This document shows positions 56,421-64,000 of a stretch of 64,000 nt of DNA, piece by piece; positions within the stretch are counted from its first letter, which is position 1, and each line of letters starts with the position of its first letter. Both the position numbers and the translations under genes were made by a program. The notes beneath the pieces were generated by a model that had not been told where the DNA came from, searched no databases, and saw only the letters and a list, made by a program, of their open reading frames with translations. This DNA is from DT-110 sp030148525 (lineage in GTDB: Bacteria > Bacteroidota > Bacteroidia > Chitinophagales > Saprospiraceae): assembly GCA_965227445.1 (NCBI GenBank), contig OZ245751.1, forward strand, positions 5,704,001 through 5,768,000, in the 5' to 3' direction.

Positions 56421-59400
56421 ATGCGCATACCTGTATTTCTATTTGCCCTGCTTTTTACGTTGACAAGCTGGGCCCAAAACAATGAAGAACCTGTACAATT
56501 AGAAGATGTGAGCCTGTCGGGTCTTAAGTTCCGGAGTGTCGGCCCGGCCATTACCTCGGGCCGAATTGCTGATTTCGCAGTTAACCCCGAGCAACCCAAG
56601 AAGTACTACGTCGCCGTCGCATCCGGTGGCGTCTGGAAAACCGAGAACGGAGGGGTCACCTTTACTCCCCTATTTGATAGTCAACCGGTATATTCGACCG
56701 GAGTGGTAACTCTGAGTCCCCACAACTACGATGAAGTTTGGGTTGGTACCGGGGAGAATAACGGCCAGCGAAGTGTTGCCTACGGCGATGGTGTCTATAA
56801 ATCGATGGACGGCGGTAAATCCTGGAAAAATATGGGGTTGAAAGAATCAAATCACATTGGCTCCATCATCGTCGACCCCGAAGATCCGAACCGCGTGTAC
56901 GTGGCTGCTATGGGCCCCCTGTGGAGCGAAGGCGGTGAACGCGGAGTCTACATCTCCGACGATGGCGGGGAAAGCTGGCGTAACACCCTGGAGATTGATG
57001 AGCACACCGGAGTAAGTCAAATCGTTCAGCATCCCGATAATCCCAATGTATTATTCGCCGCCGCCTACCAGCGCCGCCGGCATGTATTCACCTATTTTGG
57101 TGGTGGCCCCGGATCGGCCCTTTACAAAAGCACCGACCGCGGAGAGACCTGGGTGAAATCCCAGCGCGGGTTCCCCGGTGGTGATCTGGGCCGGATCGGG
57201 CTCGCCATCTCACCGGCGAATCCGGATATTACCTACGCCATTGTAGAAGCGGCCGGTGATAAAGGTGGATTTTACAAATCGACCGACATGGGAGCCAGCT
57301 GGCAGCGTCAGAGTGGATACAGTACGTCCGGTTTATATTACCAGGAGATCATTGCCGATCCGGTCGATCCCGACCGCGTATATTCCATGAATACCTACAT
57401 GCAATACACCGATGATGGGGGCAAGACTTTCCAGGCCGTTGGCGAGGGCTATAAGCACGTGGACAACCACGCCCTCTGGATCGACCCGGAAGATCCAGAG
57501 CATCTATTGGCGGGTTGTGATGGCGGTATTTACGAATCCTACGACCGTGCCAGCACCTGGCACTATAAACCCAACCTGCCGGTCACGCAGTTTTACAAAG
57601 TGGCCCTCGACAACGATGAGCCTTTCTACAATATTTATGGAGGTACCCAGGATAACTTCAGCATGGGCGGTCCTTCCCGCACGATCTCGGAGAATGGTAT
57701 CGCCAACCACGAGTGGTATATGACCCACGGCGGCGATGGCTTCGAATCTCAGGTCGACCCGAAGAATCCGGATATCGTTTACGCACAGTCGCAATACGGC
57801 GGCTTGGTACGCTACGATCGCAGTAGTGGCGAAGAATTAGGGATCAAACCCATGGCCCGTGAAGGCGAAAATGCCTACCGCTGGAACTGGGATGCCCCCC
57901 TGCACGTGAGTGTGCACGAAGATGGACGAATATATTTCGCTGCCAATAAGCTATTCCGCAGTGACGATCGCGGTGACAGCTGGGAAGTGATCAGCGATGA
58001 CCTGACCCGCCAGATTAACCGCAATGAATTACCCGTGATGGGTCGAATCTGGGGCATGGATGCCGTGGCCAAACACCAATCGACCTCCCCCTACGGAACC
58101 ATCGTGGCCTTTCATGAGTCGCCCCTGAACGAGGAAATCCTTATCGTCGGTACCGACGACGGGCTGATCCAGATCACCACCGACGGAGGAGATACCTGGC
58201 GGGAAGTCGACAATATTCCCGGGGTACCCGAACGCACCTACGTTAACTTTGTACTGGCCTCCCAGCACGATCCCAGCACCATGTATGCGGCTTTCAACCA
58301 CCACAAATACGGAGACTTCAAGCCCTACGTGTACAAATCGACTGATATGGGAAATACCTGGGAAGCCATCCAGGGTAACCTGCCGGAAAAGGGGTCGGCC
58401 TACAGCCTTGCCGAGGACCACGAATCGGAGGATCTGTTGTTTGTAGGTACCGAGTTCGGGGTGTTTTTCACAGCGGAAGGTGGTAACACCTGGAAGCAAT
58501 TAAAAGGAGGCTTGCCTACTATTGCCGTACGCGATATGGCCATTCATCCGCGCGAAGACGATTTGGTGTTAGCTACTTTCGGCCGGGGATTTTACGTGTT
58601 GGACGATTACAGCAGTCTGCGTACCCTCCCCGATATACTCGACGAGCCAGGCACCATTATGACTATACGCGATCCCTGGTTGTATCTGGAAAAACAGCCA
58701 CTGGGGCGTTCGGGTAATGCTTTCCAGGGCCATTCCTATTATCGGGGCGACAATCTGGGGCCGGTGGCTATGATCAACTACTACGTGAAGGAGTCACCAA
58801 TGACCAGGGAGGCCGAACGCAAAAAGGCCGATAGCCAGGCCCGTAAGGATGAAGAAGCAGGAGTGATACCTACCTACGAAGAACTGCGAGCTGAGCGCAA
58901 TGAGCGGGCCCCCTACCTGTTGTTTACAATTACTGACGACGAGGGTAATATCGTCCGCAAGCTCAAACAATCGCCCCGCGCCGGCCTGCAACGCATGGAA
59001 TGGGATATGCGCTACGCTTCGGTTGATCCGGTTCGTCCGGGGCGCAACCGGTCGGGAAATCTGGTCGCTCCGGGTGACTATTCCGTAACTATGGAATTAT
59101 ATCACCGCGACGAATTTATCCCGATGGGGTATGCGACATCCTTTACAGTGAAGGCCCTCGATAATACAGTATTACCTGCTCCCGATCGGGACGCTAAGAC
59201 GGCCTTCCAACGCGAGGTAGCTATGATGAACCAGGAAGTATCGCGGGTAAATAATCGCCTGGGCGAACTCGCGGATCAATTACGCCATATTGAAGCAGCT
59301 ATTCTGCAGACAGAGAAGGATCAAAAGGGGCTCTTCCGGGCCTATCAGGCTGTGGCCGATACCCTGACCAGCATCCGGGAAGATCTGAACGGAGACCCCG

Positions 59401-59648
59401 TAGCCCGCGCCCTGGAAATCGACCAGGAACCGACGGTCAGCAGCCGGATCCGCACGATCAACTATCAGCAATCTAACACCACGTCGGCTCCAACCAAGAC
59501 CCACCGGGATAATCTGGCGATCGTGCGTCGGCAGTTTGCTCCCATCAAGCAGCGGGTAATGGATTTGCTCGATGAGCAATGGCCTGCGTTGATGGAGCGG
59601 TTGCAGGAGGCCGGGGCGCCTTATGTGCCGTATACTTTGAAATACTGA
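56421..59648 (+). CDS. BNR/sortilin-like repeat protein (VPS10-type propeller)
   Basis: 1075 residues from ATG 56421 with signal peptide MRIPVFLFALLFTLTSWAQ. Ten Asp-box motifs (S/T-x-D-x-G-x-[ST]-[WF], e.g. SMDGGKSWKNM, SDDGGESWRNT, STDRGETWVKS, TTDGGDTWREV) predict one or two large beta-propellers. Near 830-930 a FlgD-like Ig segment (LLFTITDDEGNIVRKLKQS, NLVAPGDYSVTM) and then a coiled coil follow. Annotated in relatives as glycosyl hydrolase, but no catalytic residues are evident. No T9SS tail. A GCC-GAAA-GGC hairpin lies in the leader (56322-56331). Confidence 0.87.
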   Translation: MRIPVFLFALLFTLTSWAQNNEEPVQLEDVSLSGLKFRSVGPAITSGRIADFAVNPEQPKKYYVAVASGGVWKTENGGVTFTPLFDSQPVYSTGVVTLSPHNYDEVWVGTGENNGQRSVAYGDGVYKSMDGGKSWKNMGLKESNHIGSIIVDPEDPNRVYVAAMGPLWSEGGERGVYISDDGGESWRNTLEIDEHTGVSQIVQHPDNPNVLFAAAYQRRRHVFTYFGGGPGSALYKSTDRGETWVKSQRGFPGGDLGRIGLAISPANPDITYAIVEAAGDKGGFYKSTDMGASWQRQSGYSTSGLYYQEIIADPVDPDRVYSMNTYMQYTDDGGKTFQAVGEGYKHVDNHALWIDPEDPEHLLAGCDGGIYESYDRASTWHYKPNLPVTQFYKVALDNDEPFYNIYGGTQDNFSMGGPSRTISENGIANHEWYMTHGGDGFESQVDPKNPDIVYAQSQYGGLVRYDRSSGEELGIKPMAREGENAYRWNWDAPLHVSVHEDGRIYFAANKLFRSDDRGDSWEVISDDLTRQINRNELPVMGRIWGMDAVAKHQSTSPYGTIVAFHESPLNEEILIVGTDDGLIQITTDGGDTWREVDNIPGVPERTYVNFVLASQHDPSTMYAAFNHHKYGDFKPYVYKSTDMGNTWEAIQGNLPEKGSAYSLAEDHESEDLLFVGTEFGVFFTAEGGNTWKQLKGGLPTIAVRDMAIHPREDDLVLATFGRGFYVLDDYSSLRTLPDILDEPGTIMTIRDPWLYLEKQPLGRSGNAFQGHSYYRGDNLGPVAMINYYVKESPMTREAERKKADSQARKDEEAGVIPTYEELRAERNERAPYLLFTITDDEGNIVRKLKQSPRAGLQRMEWDMRYASVDPVRPGRNRSGNLVAPGDYSVTMELYHRDEFIPMGYATSFTVKALDNTVLPAPDRDAKTAFQREVAMMNQEVSRVNNRLGELADQLRHIEAAILQTEKDQKGLFRAYQAVADTLTSIREDLNGDPVARALEIDQEPTVSSRIRTINYQQSNTTSAPTKTHRDNLAIVRRQFAPIKQRVMDLLDEQWPALMERLQEAGAPYVPYTLKY

Positions 59649-59662
59649 GGAGACTGCCTTAT

Positions 59663-59763
59663 ATACCGACAACGAAGTGGTTTGGGAATCCAAACCACTT
59701 CGAGTCGAGTATATACTCGCGTGAAAAGGTTGGGCAAAGCCCAATCCTTTTCGGAAGCGGTAT
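59663..59763 (-). repeat. 101-bp triple-palindrome repeat, copy B
   Basis: Exactly the reverse complement of 442-542 over 101 bases, 14 bases after the stop codon of the BNR gene and just before its terminator. No TIR or target duplication like that of the copy A host surrounds it. Confidence 0.9.
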
Positions 59764-59770
59764 AAATAAA

Positions 59771-59818
59771 AAATAGAGCGTGCCGGGATTCATTACTGGA
59801 TCCCGGCACGCTCTATTT
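59771..59818. terminator. Hairpin terminator after the BNR gene
   Basis: AAATAGAGCGTGCCGGGAT pairs perfectly with ATCCCGGCACGCTCTATTT (19 bp, loop 10). Confidence 0.8.
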
Positions 59819-59840
59819 ATGAGCACTAAACAAATGAGTA

Positions 59841-60236
59841 ATGGTAAAGGAATTGAACGAATTATTAACTACGATGTCTCCGGCCCTGGATGAGAGAGCG
59901 TTTGTATATGTGGTAACATCTGAATCAGATAGGACTCAGGGACAGGATGCGTTCGCCATCATCCGTGAAAAGGAAGGCACCACCTTTATTCTGGAGAGAA
60001 ACAGAGCCGACTATGCTGATTTACCCTACGCCTTCGTGGCAGCCCGAATTACGTTACGAGTGCATTCCGATCTGGAAGCAGTGGGATTAACCGCTGCCGT
60101 GTCGCGGGTTTTGGCGGAAGCCGGAATCAGTTGTAATGTCGTGGCCGGGTATTTTCACGACCATTTGTTTGTACCTTTCCGGCAACGTGAACAGGCCATG
60201 GCCTGTCTGCAAGACCTATCTAGGACCGGCCTTTGA
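59841..60236 (+). CDS. ACT domain protein (small-molecule sensor)
   Basis: 131 residues of two ACT-like halves: FAIIREKEGTTFILERNRADY and ITLRVHSDLEAVGLTAAVSRVLAEAGISCNVVAGYFHDHLFVPFRQREQAM (C-terminal ACT). Such stand-alone ACT proteins bind amino acids or other small molecules; ligand unknown. ATG 59841; the HD-domain gene starts 80 bases later. Confidence 0.85.
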   Translation: MVKELNELLTTMSPALDERAFVYVVTSESDRTQGQDAFAIIREKEGTTFILERNRADYADLPYAFVAARITLRVHSDLEAVGLTAAVSRVLAEAGISCNVVAGYFHDHLFVPFRQREQAMACLQDLSRTGL

Positions 60237-60316
60237 ATACAACCCAATCTGGATGAATACCTATCATTCGCGGTCCATTGTCTGGGTGGAAAAAATGGAA
60301 GGTACAAAAGTAGCTT

Positions 60317-60922
60317 ATGGATTTGCAGCGTCGTTTCGAGCAATTGGTTGGCACTTATTCGGGGAAAAAGCCTGGTTGGGCCGATATAGAACGGGCCTAT
60401 TCCGGCAAGGGCCGCCACTACCACACCCTTGAGCATTTGGAAACTATGTTCCGGTGGGCCGATCAGATAACGGATCAACTGGACGACCGGGAAGTGATCG
60501 ATTGGGCCATTTTCTATCACGACATCGTGTATAATGTCTTTCGCAAGGACAATGAGGAGCAGTCAGCGGCTTTCGCCAAAAAGGTCCTGGCGGATCTGGG
60601 CGTGGTACCGGATCGGGTAGAGCGGTGTGTGCGGCATATTCAAGCCACCCAACAGCACCAATGGTCGGATGACCATGACTGTAATTACCTGCTCGATATG
60701 GATCTGGGCATTCTTGGGTCAGAGCGAGAACGATACGAATTGTATACCCAGCAAATCAGAAAAGAATACCGCATCTTTCCGGACCTGCTATACAAGCCGG
60801 GCAGGAAGAAAGTGATCGATCATTTACTGGGACTTGATTCGATCTATAAGACTGAGTATTTCCGGGCTTTATTTGAAGGACAGGCCCGGAATAATTTAAA
60901 GTGGGAGTTATCGTTCTTGTAA
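60317..60922 (+). CDS. HD-domain metal-dependent phosphohydrolase-like protein
   Basis: 201 residues. RHYHTLEHLETMF and the HD-like FYHDIVYNVF give the metal-binding His and Asp residues; CVRHIQATQQHQW and YLLDMDLGILG are later conserved blocks. Members are predicted phosphohydrolases with unknown substrates. The gene contains GGCTTTCGCCAAAA (60574-60587), a sequence otherwise seen between genes here. Confidence 0.85.
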   Translation: MDLQRRFEQLVGTYSGKKPGWADIERAYSGKGRHYHTLEHLETMFRWADQITDQLDDREVIDWAIFYHDIVYNVFRKDNEEQSAAFAKKVLADLGVVPDRVERCVRHIQATQQHQWSDDHDCNYLLDMDLGILGSERERYELYTQQIRKEYRIFPDLLYKPGRKKVIDHLLGLDSIYKTEYFRALFEGQARNNLKWELSFL

Positions 60923-60972
60923 GACCATTCCCCAATCCGTCTTTTTGCGAAAGCAAAAATCAAACCAGGTAC

Positions 60973-62028
60973 ATGATCCGAAAACTGCAATTGCTACTAA
61001 GCTTCACGTTAATTACCTCTTTCGCATCCGGCCAGTCACTTCCCCACGCAGCGCCCGGGGAACACGGTTTTTCCGCCGAGAGGCTCGATACCCTTCGCCA
61101 ACACCTGGAGGAAAGTGGTTCGTCATCCCTGATGATCGTGGTGGACGGGGAGGTTATTTTTGAATACGGCGAGGTTGACCGGCCGCACCTGATCCACTCC
61201 ATGCGAAAGGCGCTGTTGAATAGTATAATCGGCATTGCGGTGACCGAGGGTAAGATCGATACCAGCAGCACCCTGGCCGAGTTGGGCATCGACGATGTGC
61301 ACCCCCTGACCGAAGCTGAAAAACAGGCCCGGGTAGCCGACGTACTGAAGTCACGCTCGGGGGTGTATGTGCCGGCGGCAGCTACCAGTGAGGGTATGCT
61401 GCGGGGTAAACCCGAGCGGGGAAGTCACGCACCGGGGACCTATTACTACTACAACAATTGGGACTTTAATATAGCCGGGCATATTCTGGAAGAAGCCATG
61501 GATACATCCCTGTTTTCGGTATTTCACGAACGGATTGCCCAACCCCTGGGCATGCAGGACTTTACCGGCGAGTATACCGATATCGATGGTGAATCAGAGG
61601 AGGACACCATTCCGCATACCAGTGGGGTGTATCAATACGAACGCAGCAAGTCGAAATACCCGGCCTACCACTTTCGGATGTCGACCCGCGATCTGGCGCG
61701 CTACGGTCAACTCTACCTTAATAATGGCCGCTGGGGTGATGAGCAGTTTATCGATCCGAGTTGGATCGAGGCATCCACTCGTCCGTATTCCCTGTATAAT
61801 CCTGGCTATGGCATTGCCTACGGTATGCTTTGGTACGTGCTGGTCCCTAACGAGAACCGGGCCACCAAATCCTTTTTCCATACCGGGGTAGGCATTCATA
61901 TGCTGGGCGTTTATCCGGGGTCCAAACTGGTGCTGGTGCACCGGGTAGACACGGAGAAGAAGTATACCTTTAATCAGGGCGATTTCTACAAAATGATCGA
62001 TCTGGTGTGGGGGGCGCAGGAGGGGTAA
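60973..62028 (+). CDS. Serine hydrolase, beta-lactamase / penicillin-binding fold
   Basis: 351 residues from ATG 60973, signal peptide MIRKLQLLLSFTLITSFASG. S-x-x-K is SMRK, Y-x-N is YNN in YYYYNNWDFN, and HTG in FFHTGVGIHML takes the place of KTG; the triad is complete. Class C/esterase-like group; more likely an esterase or D-amino-acid peptidase than a resistance enzyme. A TTTTTGC-GAAA-GCAAAAA hairpin occupies the leader (60942-60959). Confidence 0.88.
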   Translation: MIRKLQLLLSFTLITSFASGQSLPHAAPGEHGFSAERLDTLRQHLEESGSSSLMIVVDGEVIFEYGEVDRPHLIHSMRKALLNSIIGIAVTEGKIDTSSTLAELGIDDVHPLTEAEKQARVADVLKSRSGVYVPAAATSEGMLRGKPERGSHAPGTYYYYNNWDFNIAGHILEEAMDTSLFSVFHERIAQPLGMQDFTGEYTDIDGESEEDTIPHTSGVYQYERSKSKYPAYHFRMSTRDLARYGQLYLNNGRWGDEQFIDPSWIEASTRPYSLYNPGYGIAYGMLWYVLVPNENRATKSFFHTGVGIHMLGVYPGSKLVLVHRVDTEKKYTFNQGDFYKMIDLVWGAQEG

Positions 62029-62082
62029 TAAGGTCAGTATGGTACCCATTTCTTGCCGAAGAATCTGTATACTGGAGGTGCT

Positions 62083-62670
62083 ATGGATCAACTTCTCACC
62101 GACATTCGTGCCTGTACCCTCTGCATGCCAAATTTACCGGCCGGCCCCAATCCGGTTCTGGCTGCACACCCAAAAAGTAAAATAGCGGTAGTCGGCCAGG
62201 CTCCCGGACGCATCGTCCACGAGACTGGCGTTCCCTGGGACGATAAAAGCGGTGAACGATTGCGGGATTGGCTGGGGGTGACCCCCGAACAATTCTACGA
62301 TTCGGAATTACTGGCACTGATCCCCATGGGATTTTGCTTTCCCGGCACCGGTAAGTCGGGCGATCTCCCACCGCGCCCAGAATGTGCGCCCGCCTGGCAC
62401 CAGCAGTTGTTTGATCAGATGAAGGAATTGGAGCTCATTTTACTCATTGGCTCCTACGCCCAGGGCTACTACCTCAAAAAGGAGAAAAAACGCACCCTCA
62501 CCGAAACGGTACGCTCCTTCCGCGAGTATCTGCCCGAATACCTGGTACTGCCCCACCCTTCACCCCGCAACAACATCTGGCTCAAGAAAAACCCCTGGTT
62601 TGCTGAGGAACTGCTGCCGGAGTTGCGCCAGCGAGTGGCCATGGTGGTCGATCCGGAGGATCGACCGTAG
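62083..62670 (+). CDS. Uracil-DNA glycosylase family protein
   Basis: 195 residues from ATG 62083. Motif A VVGQAPGRIVHETG and motif B LPHPSPRNN are clear; CTLC near the N-terminus has the spacing of half an iron-sulfur or zinc site, as in the short Udg-like group. Removes uracil or related bases from DNA in other members; exact specificity is unknown. Its 3' end overlaps a palindrome at 62646-62666. Confidence 0.85.
   Translation: MDQLLTDIRACTLCMPNLPAGPNPVLAAHPKSKIAVVGQAPGRIVHETGVPWDDKSGERLRDWLGVTPEQFYDSELLALIPMGFCFPGTGKSGDLPPRPECAPAWHQQLFDQMKELELILLIGSYAQGYYLKKEKKRTLTETVRSFREYLPEYLVLPHPSPRNNIWLKKNPWFAEELLPELRQRVAMVVDPEDRP
62646..62666. repeat. TCGATCCGGAGGATCGA palindrome, copy A
   Basis: GGTCGATCC-GGA-GGATCGACC spans the last codons of the glycosylase gene. 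The 17-base core recurs at 63130-63146. Confidence 0.7.
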
Positions 62671-62940
62671 ATTTAGCGGAGTTGAGGCGGATCGACCGAA
62701 CTCCAAGTGATTTGGGAAGAAGAGAATGGAATAGTGACCAGATCCCTCCGTCTGGTTGCATCGGTATGCCTTATTTCAGGCCCTGCAGCTTATGGCGTCG
62801 AGCGTCGAGCGCGGTTGACTGAAGAGACCCTAATGGACCTTTAGGGAAAGTAGGGGCTGACATCAAGCCAGGGGTTAAAATACACCCTCGGTTTGCATAA
62901 ATACTGATCGTTTCTAATATGGGAAACTAATGGGCAATGA

Positions 62941-62959
62941 TCGGTGCTCAGTGCTCAAT
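62941..62959. repeat. Partial copy of the 52745-52865 repeat
   Basis: TCGGTGCTCAGTGCTCAAT is identical to 52751-52769; five more bases upstream match with one difference. Confidence 0.65.
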
Positions 62960-63126
62960 GAAGCCATGATCACGAATACCACATTCAGAGAACTATTCAC
63001 TACTTAACACTCCTTATCCGCTGAATCGAATCCCTTTCCCCAACTCCCCCGTTCTCCCTTTCTTCCGGACTACGGCGGGCGGGGAAGTTCTAGTCAGTGT
63101 TTTGACCTTATTTCTTGTAAAGGAAA

Positions 63127-63149
63127 CTGCTCGATCCGGAGGATCGAGC
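63127..63149 (-). terminator. Hairpin after clpP; TCGATCCGGAGGATCGA copy B
   Basis: TGCTCGATCC-GGA-GGATCGAGCA, perfect 10-bp stem about 30 bases after the clpP stop, with GCCCGTACGGGC between. Only a modest pyrimidine run follows on the clpP strand. Confidence 0.5.
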
Positions 63150-63177
63150 ACCAGTCAGCGAGCCCGTACGGGCGATC

Positions 63178-63831
63178 TTACTTAGAAGAACCCAATTGCA
63201 ACTGAATCGACGGCCGCTCCAACCACACCAAGGTATCCGTATCACCCATAATGTTATCGATCAAACCGTATTCTTGGGCTTCCAGGGCATTCATAAACCG
63301 GTCGCGCCGAAAATCCTCCTCGATCTCCTGCCAGGTATGGCCTGTGTTGTTACCCACGATGGTGAAAAGCTGTTTCTCAATGCGTTCCTGCTCGTGATAG
63401 GCAATGCGCACATCCTCCGTATAGCCCTGCGAACCTCCGCCCGCCGGATGCATGTGGATAGTAGCGTGCGGCAGGGCGTAGCGATGGCCCTTTTCACCGG
63501 CCGATAGCAAAACCGTGCCCATACTGGCCGTCACCCCGATGGCCGTAGTGTGGACCGGGGCTTTGATCATACGCATGGTATCGTAAATGGCCAGACCGGC
63601 GTAGACCGCACCGCCGGGGCTATTGATGTATAATTGAATGGGTAATGATTGGCTTTGGCTGTCGAGGTACAGCATTTGTGCCACTACAAGGTTGGCGATC
63701 TGATCGTTGATGCCCGATCCCAGGAAAACGATGCGTTCTTTGAGCAGCAGACTGTAAATGTCGTAGGCCCGTTCGGCCCGGTCACTGGCGTCCACCACCA
63801 TGGGAATGGTACTGTTTTCAATACGGAACAT
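63178..63831 (-). CDS. clpP: ATP-dependent Clp protease proteolytic subunit
   Basis: 217 residues, cytoplasmic serine protease partner of ClpX/ClpA. LYINSPGGAVYAGLAIYDTM, catalytic Ser103 in GVTASMGTVLLSAG, His128 in the HPAGGGSQG segment, and Asp in FRRDRFMNALEAQEYGLID. The histidine loop differs from the common HQPLGG, with a second His two positions before. clpX is not next to it. ATG 63831. Confidence 0.93.
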   Translation of the reverse strand: MFRIENSTIPMVVDASDRAERAYDIYSLLLKERIVFLGSGINDQIANLVVAQMLYLDSQSQSLPIQLYINSPGGAVYAGLAIYDTMRMIKAPVHTTAIGVTASMGTVLLSAGEKGHRYALPHATIHMHPAGGGSQGYTEDVRIAYHEQERIEKQLFTIVGNNTGHTWQEIEEDFRRDRFMNALEAQEYGLIDNIMGDTDTLVWLERPSIQLQLGSSK

Positions 63832-63960
63832 AAGTGTTGCGTTTTGGCATGGGAAGCCCAGGGCCCGTCGTTGGTGACACGACCAATGTTTATCCCATTG
63901 GGTTGATTAATAGAGTGTTATGTGAAAGTAGTATGTGTTAAACTGGAGGTAGGAACGTAA

Positions 63961-63980
63961 AGACGCGATGCTTCGCGTCT
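63961..63980. repeat. AGACGCGA short hairpin, copy B
   Basis: AGACGCGA-TGCT-TCGCGTCT near the right edge, the same arms as 20287-20306. Confidence 0.6.
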
Positions 63981-64000
63981 CCTGATAGACCTGACCGAAA

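Larger units (their letters stand above)
62671..63177. other. Intergenic region, repeats only
   Basis: 507 bp between convergent genes. Contains GCGTCGAGCGTCGAGCGC, the TCGGTGCTCAGTGCTCAAT copy (62941-62959), and near 63127-63175 two palindromes. No gene seen. Confidence 0.5.

Noticed and set aside
60973..62028. Antibiotic-resistance beta-lactamase
   Set aside because: Has the serine-hydrolase triad but HTG rather than KTG and no resistance context; esterase or peptidase roles are likelier.

Overview
The window looks like chromosomal DNA of a Bacteroidota bacterium, plausibly of the Saprospiria/Lewinella type (the class is inference; the phylum is well supported). Evidence for the phylum: promoters of the TAnnTTTG type, starts without Shine-Dalgarno sequences, a type IX secretion (type B) adhesin with SprB repeats, DUF4175, DUF3078 and DUF5687 proteins, a GldE/CorC-LptC cluster, a stand-alone CrtYcd-type lycopene cyclase, and many lipoproteins. 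GC content is moderate and nearly all genes look intact.

Layout. 1-10 kb: the 5' end of recJ, an OmpA lipoprotein, an alpha/beta hydrolase and M1 aminopeptidase pair, a giant Q/E-rich DUF4175 membrane protein, a SpoIIAB-like ATPase overlapping ybeY, and a truncated membrane-protein remnant. 10.8-20.3 kb: mfd, flanked on both sides by short tandem repeats, a rhodanese lipoprotein, a carotenoid operon (crtI-crtB-lycopene cyclase) and a YgiQ radical-SAM protein. 20.3-26.4 kb: a complete rRNA operon (three tandem promoters, 16S, tRNA-Ile, tRNA-Ala, 23S, 5S, terminator) with recognisable processing stems. 26.4-45.9 kb: an S9 peptidase, an unrecognised membrane protein, an ECF-like sigma factor with a small partner ORF, MscS, two tandem DUF3078 proteins, polA, an ABC exporter (DUF5687 plus ATPase), 5-oxoprolinase, a TPR protein and a membrane protein. 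45.9-53.4 kb: a leftward cluster (T9SS adhesin, lptC, corC/gldE-like) and a rightward cluster (pssA, purS, rsmI), then a small haem lipoprotein. 53.4-64 kb: a lipoprotein with two GH29 fucosidase domains, a BNR/sortilin-like protein, ACT, HD, beta-lactamase-fold and uracil-DNA-glycosylase-like proteins, and clpP.

The most unusual content is intergenic. A 101-bp unit made of three consecutive palindromes occurs twice, base-for-base identical and inverted, 59 kb apart; one copy sits inside a 262-bp element with 17-bp terminal inverted repeats and a TTA target duplication. A second MITE-like element (158 bp, CTAAA flanks) lies just after the rRNA operon. Other dispersed small palindromes, GNRA-loop hairpins in leaders, a tRNA-Ala remnant in the rRNA spacer and an origin-like AT-rich patch at about 40.2 kb are described separately. 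I saw no CRISPR array, prophage, intact transposase or defence island.
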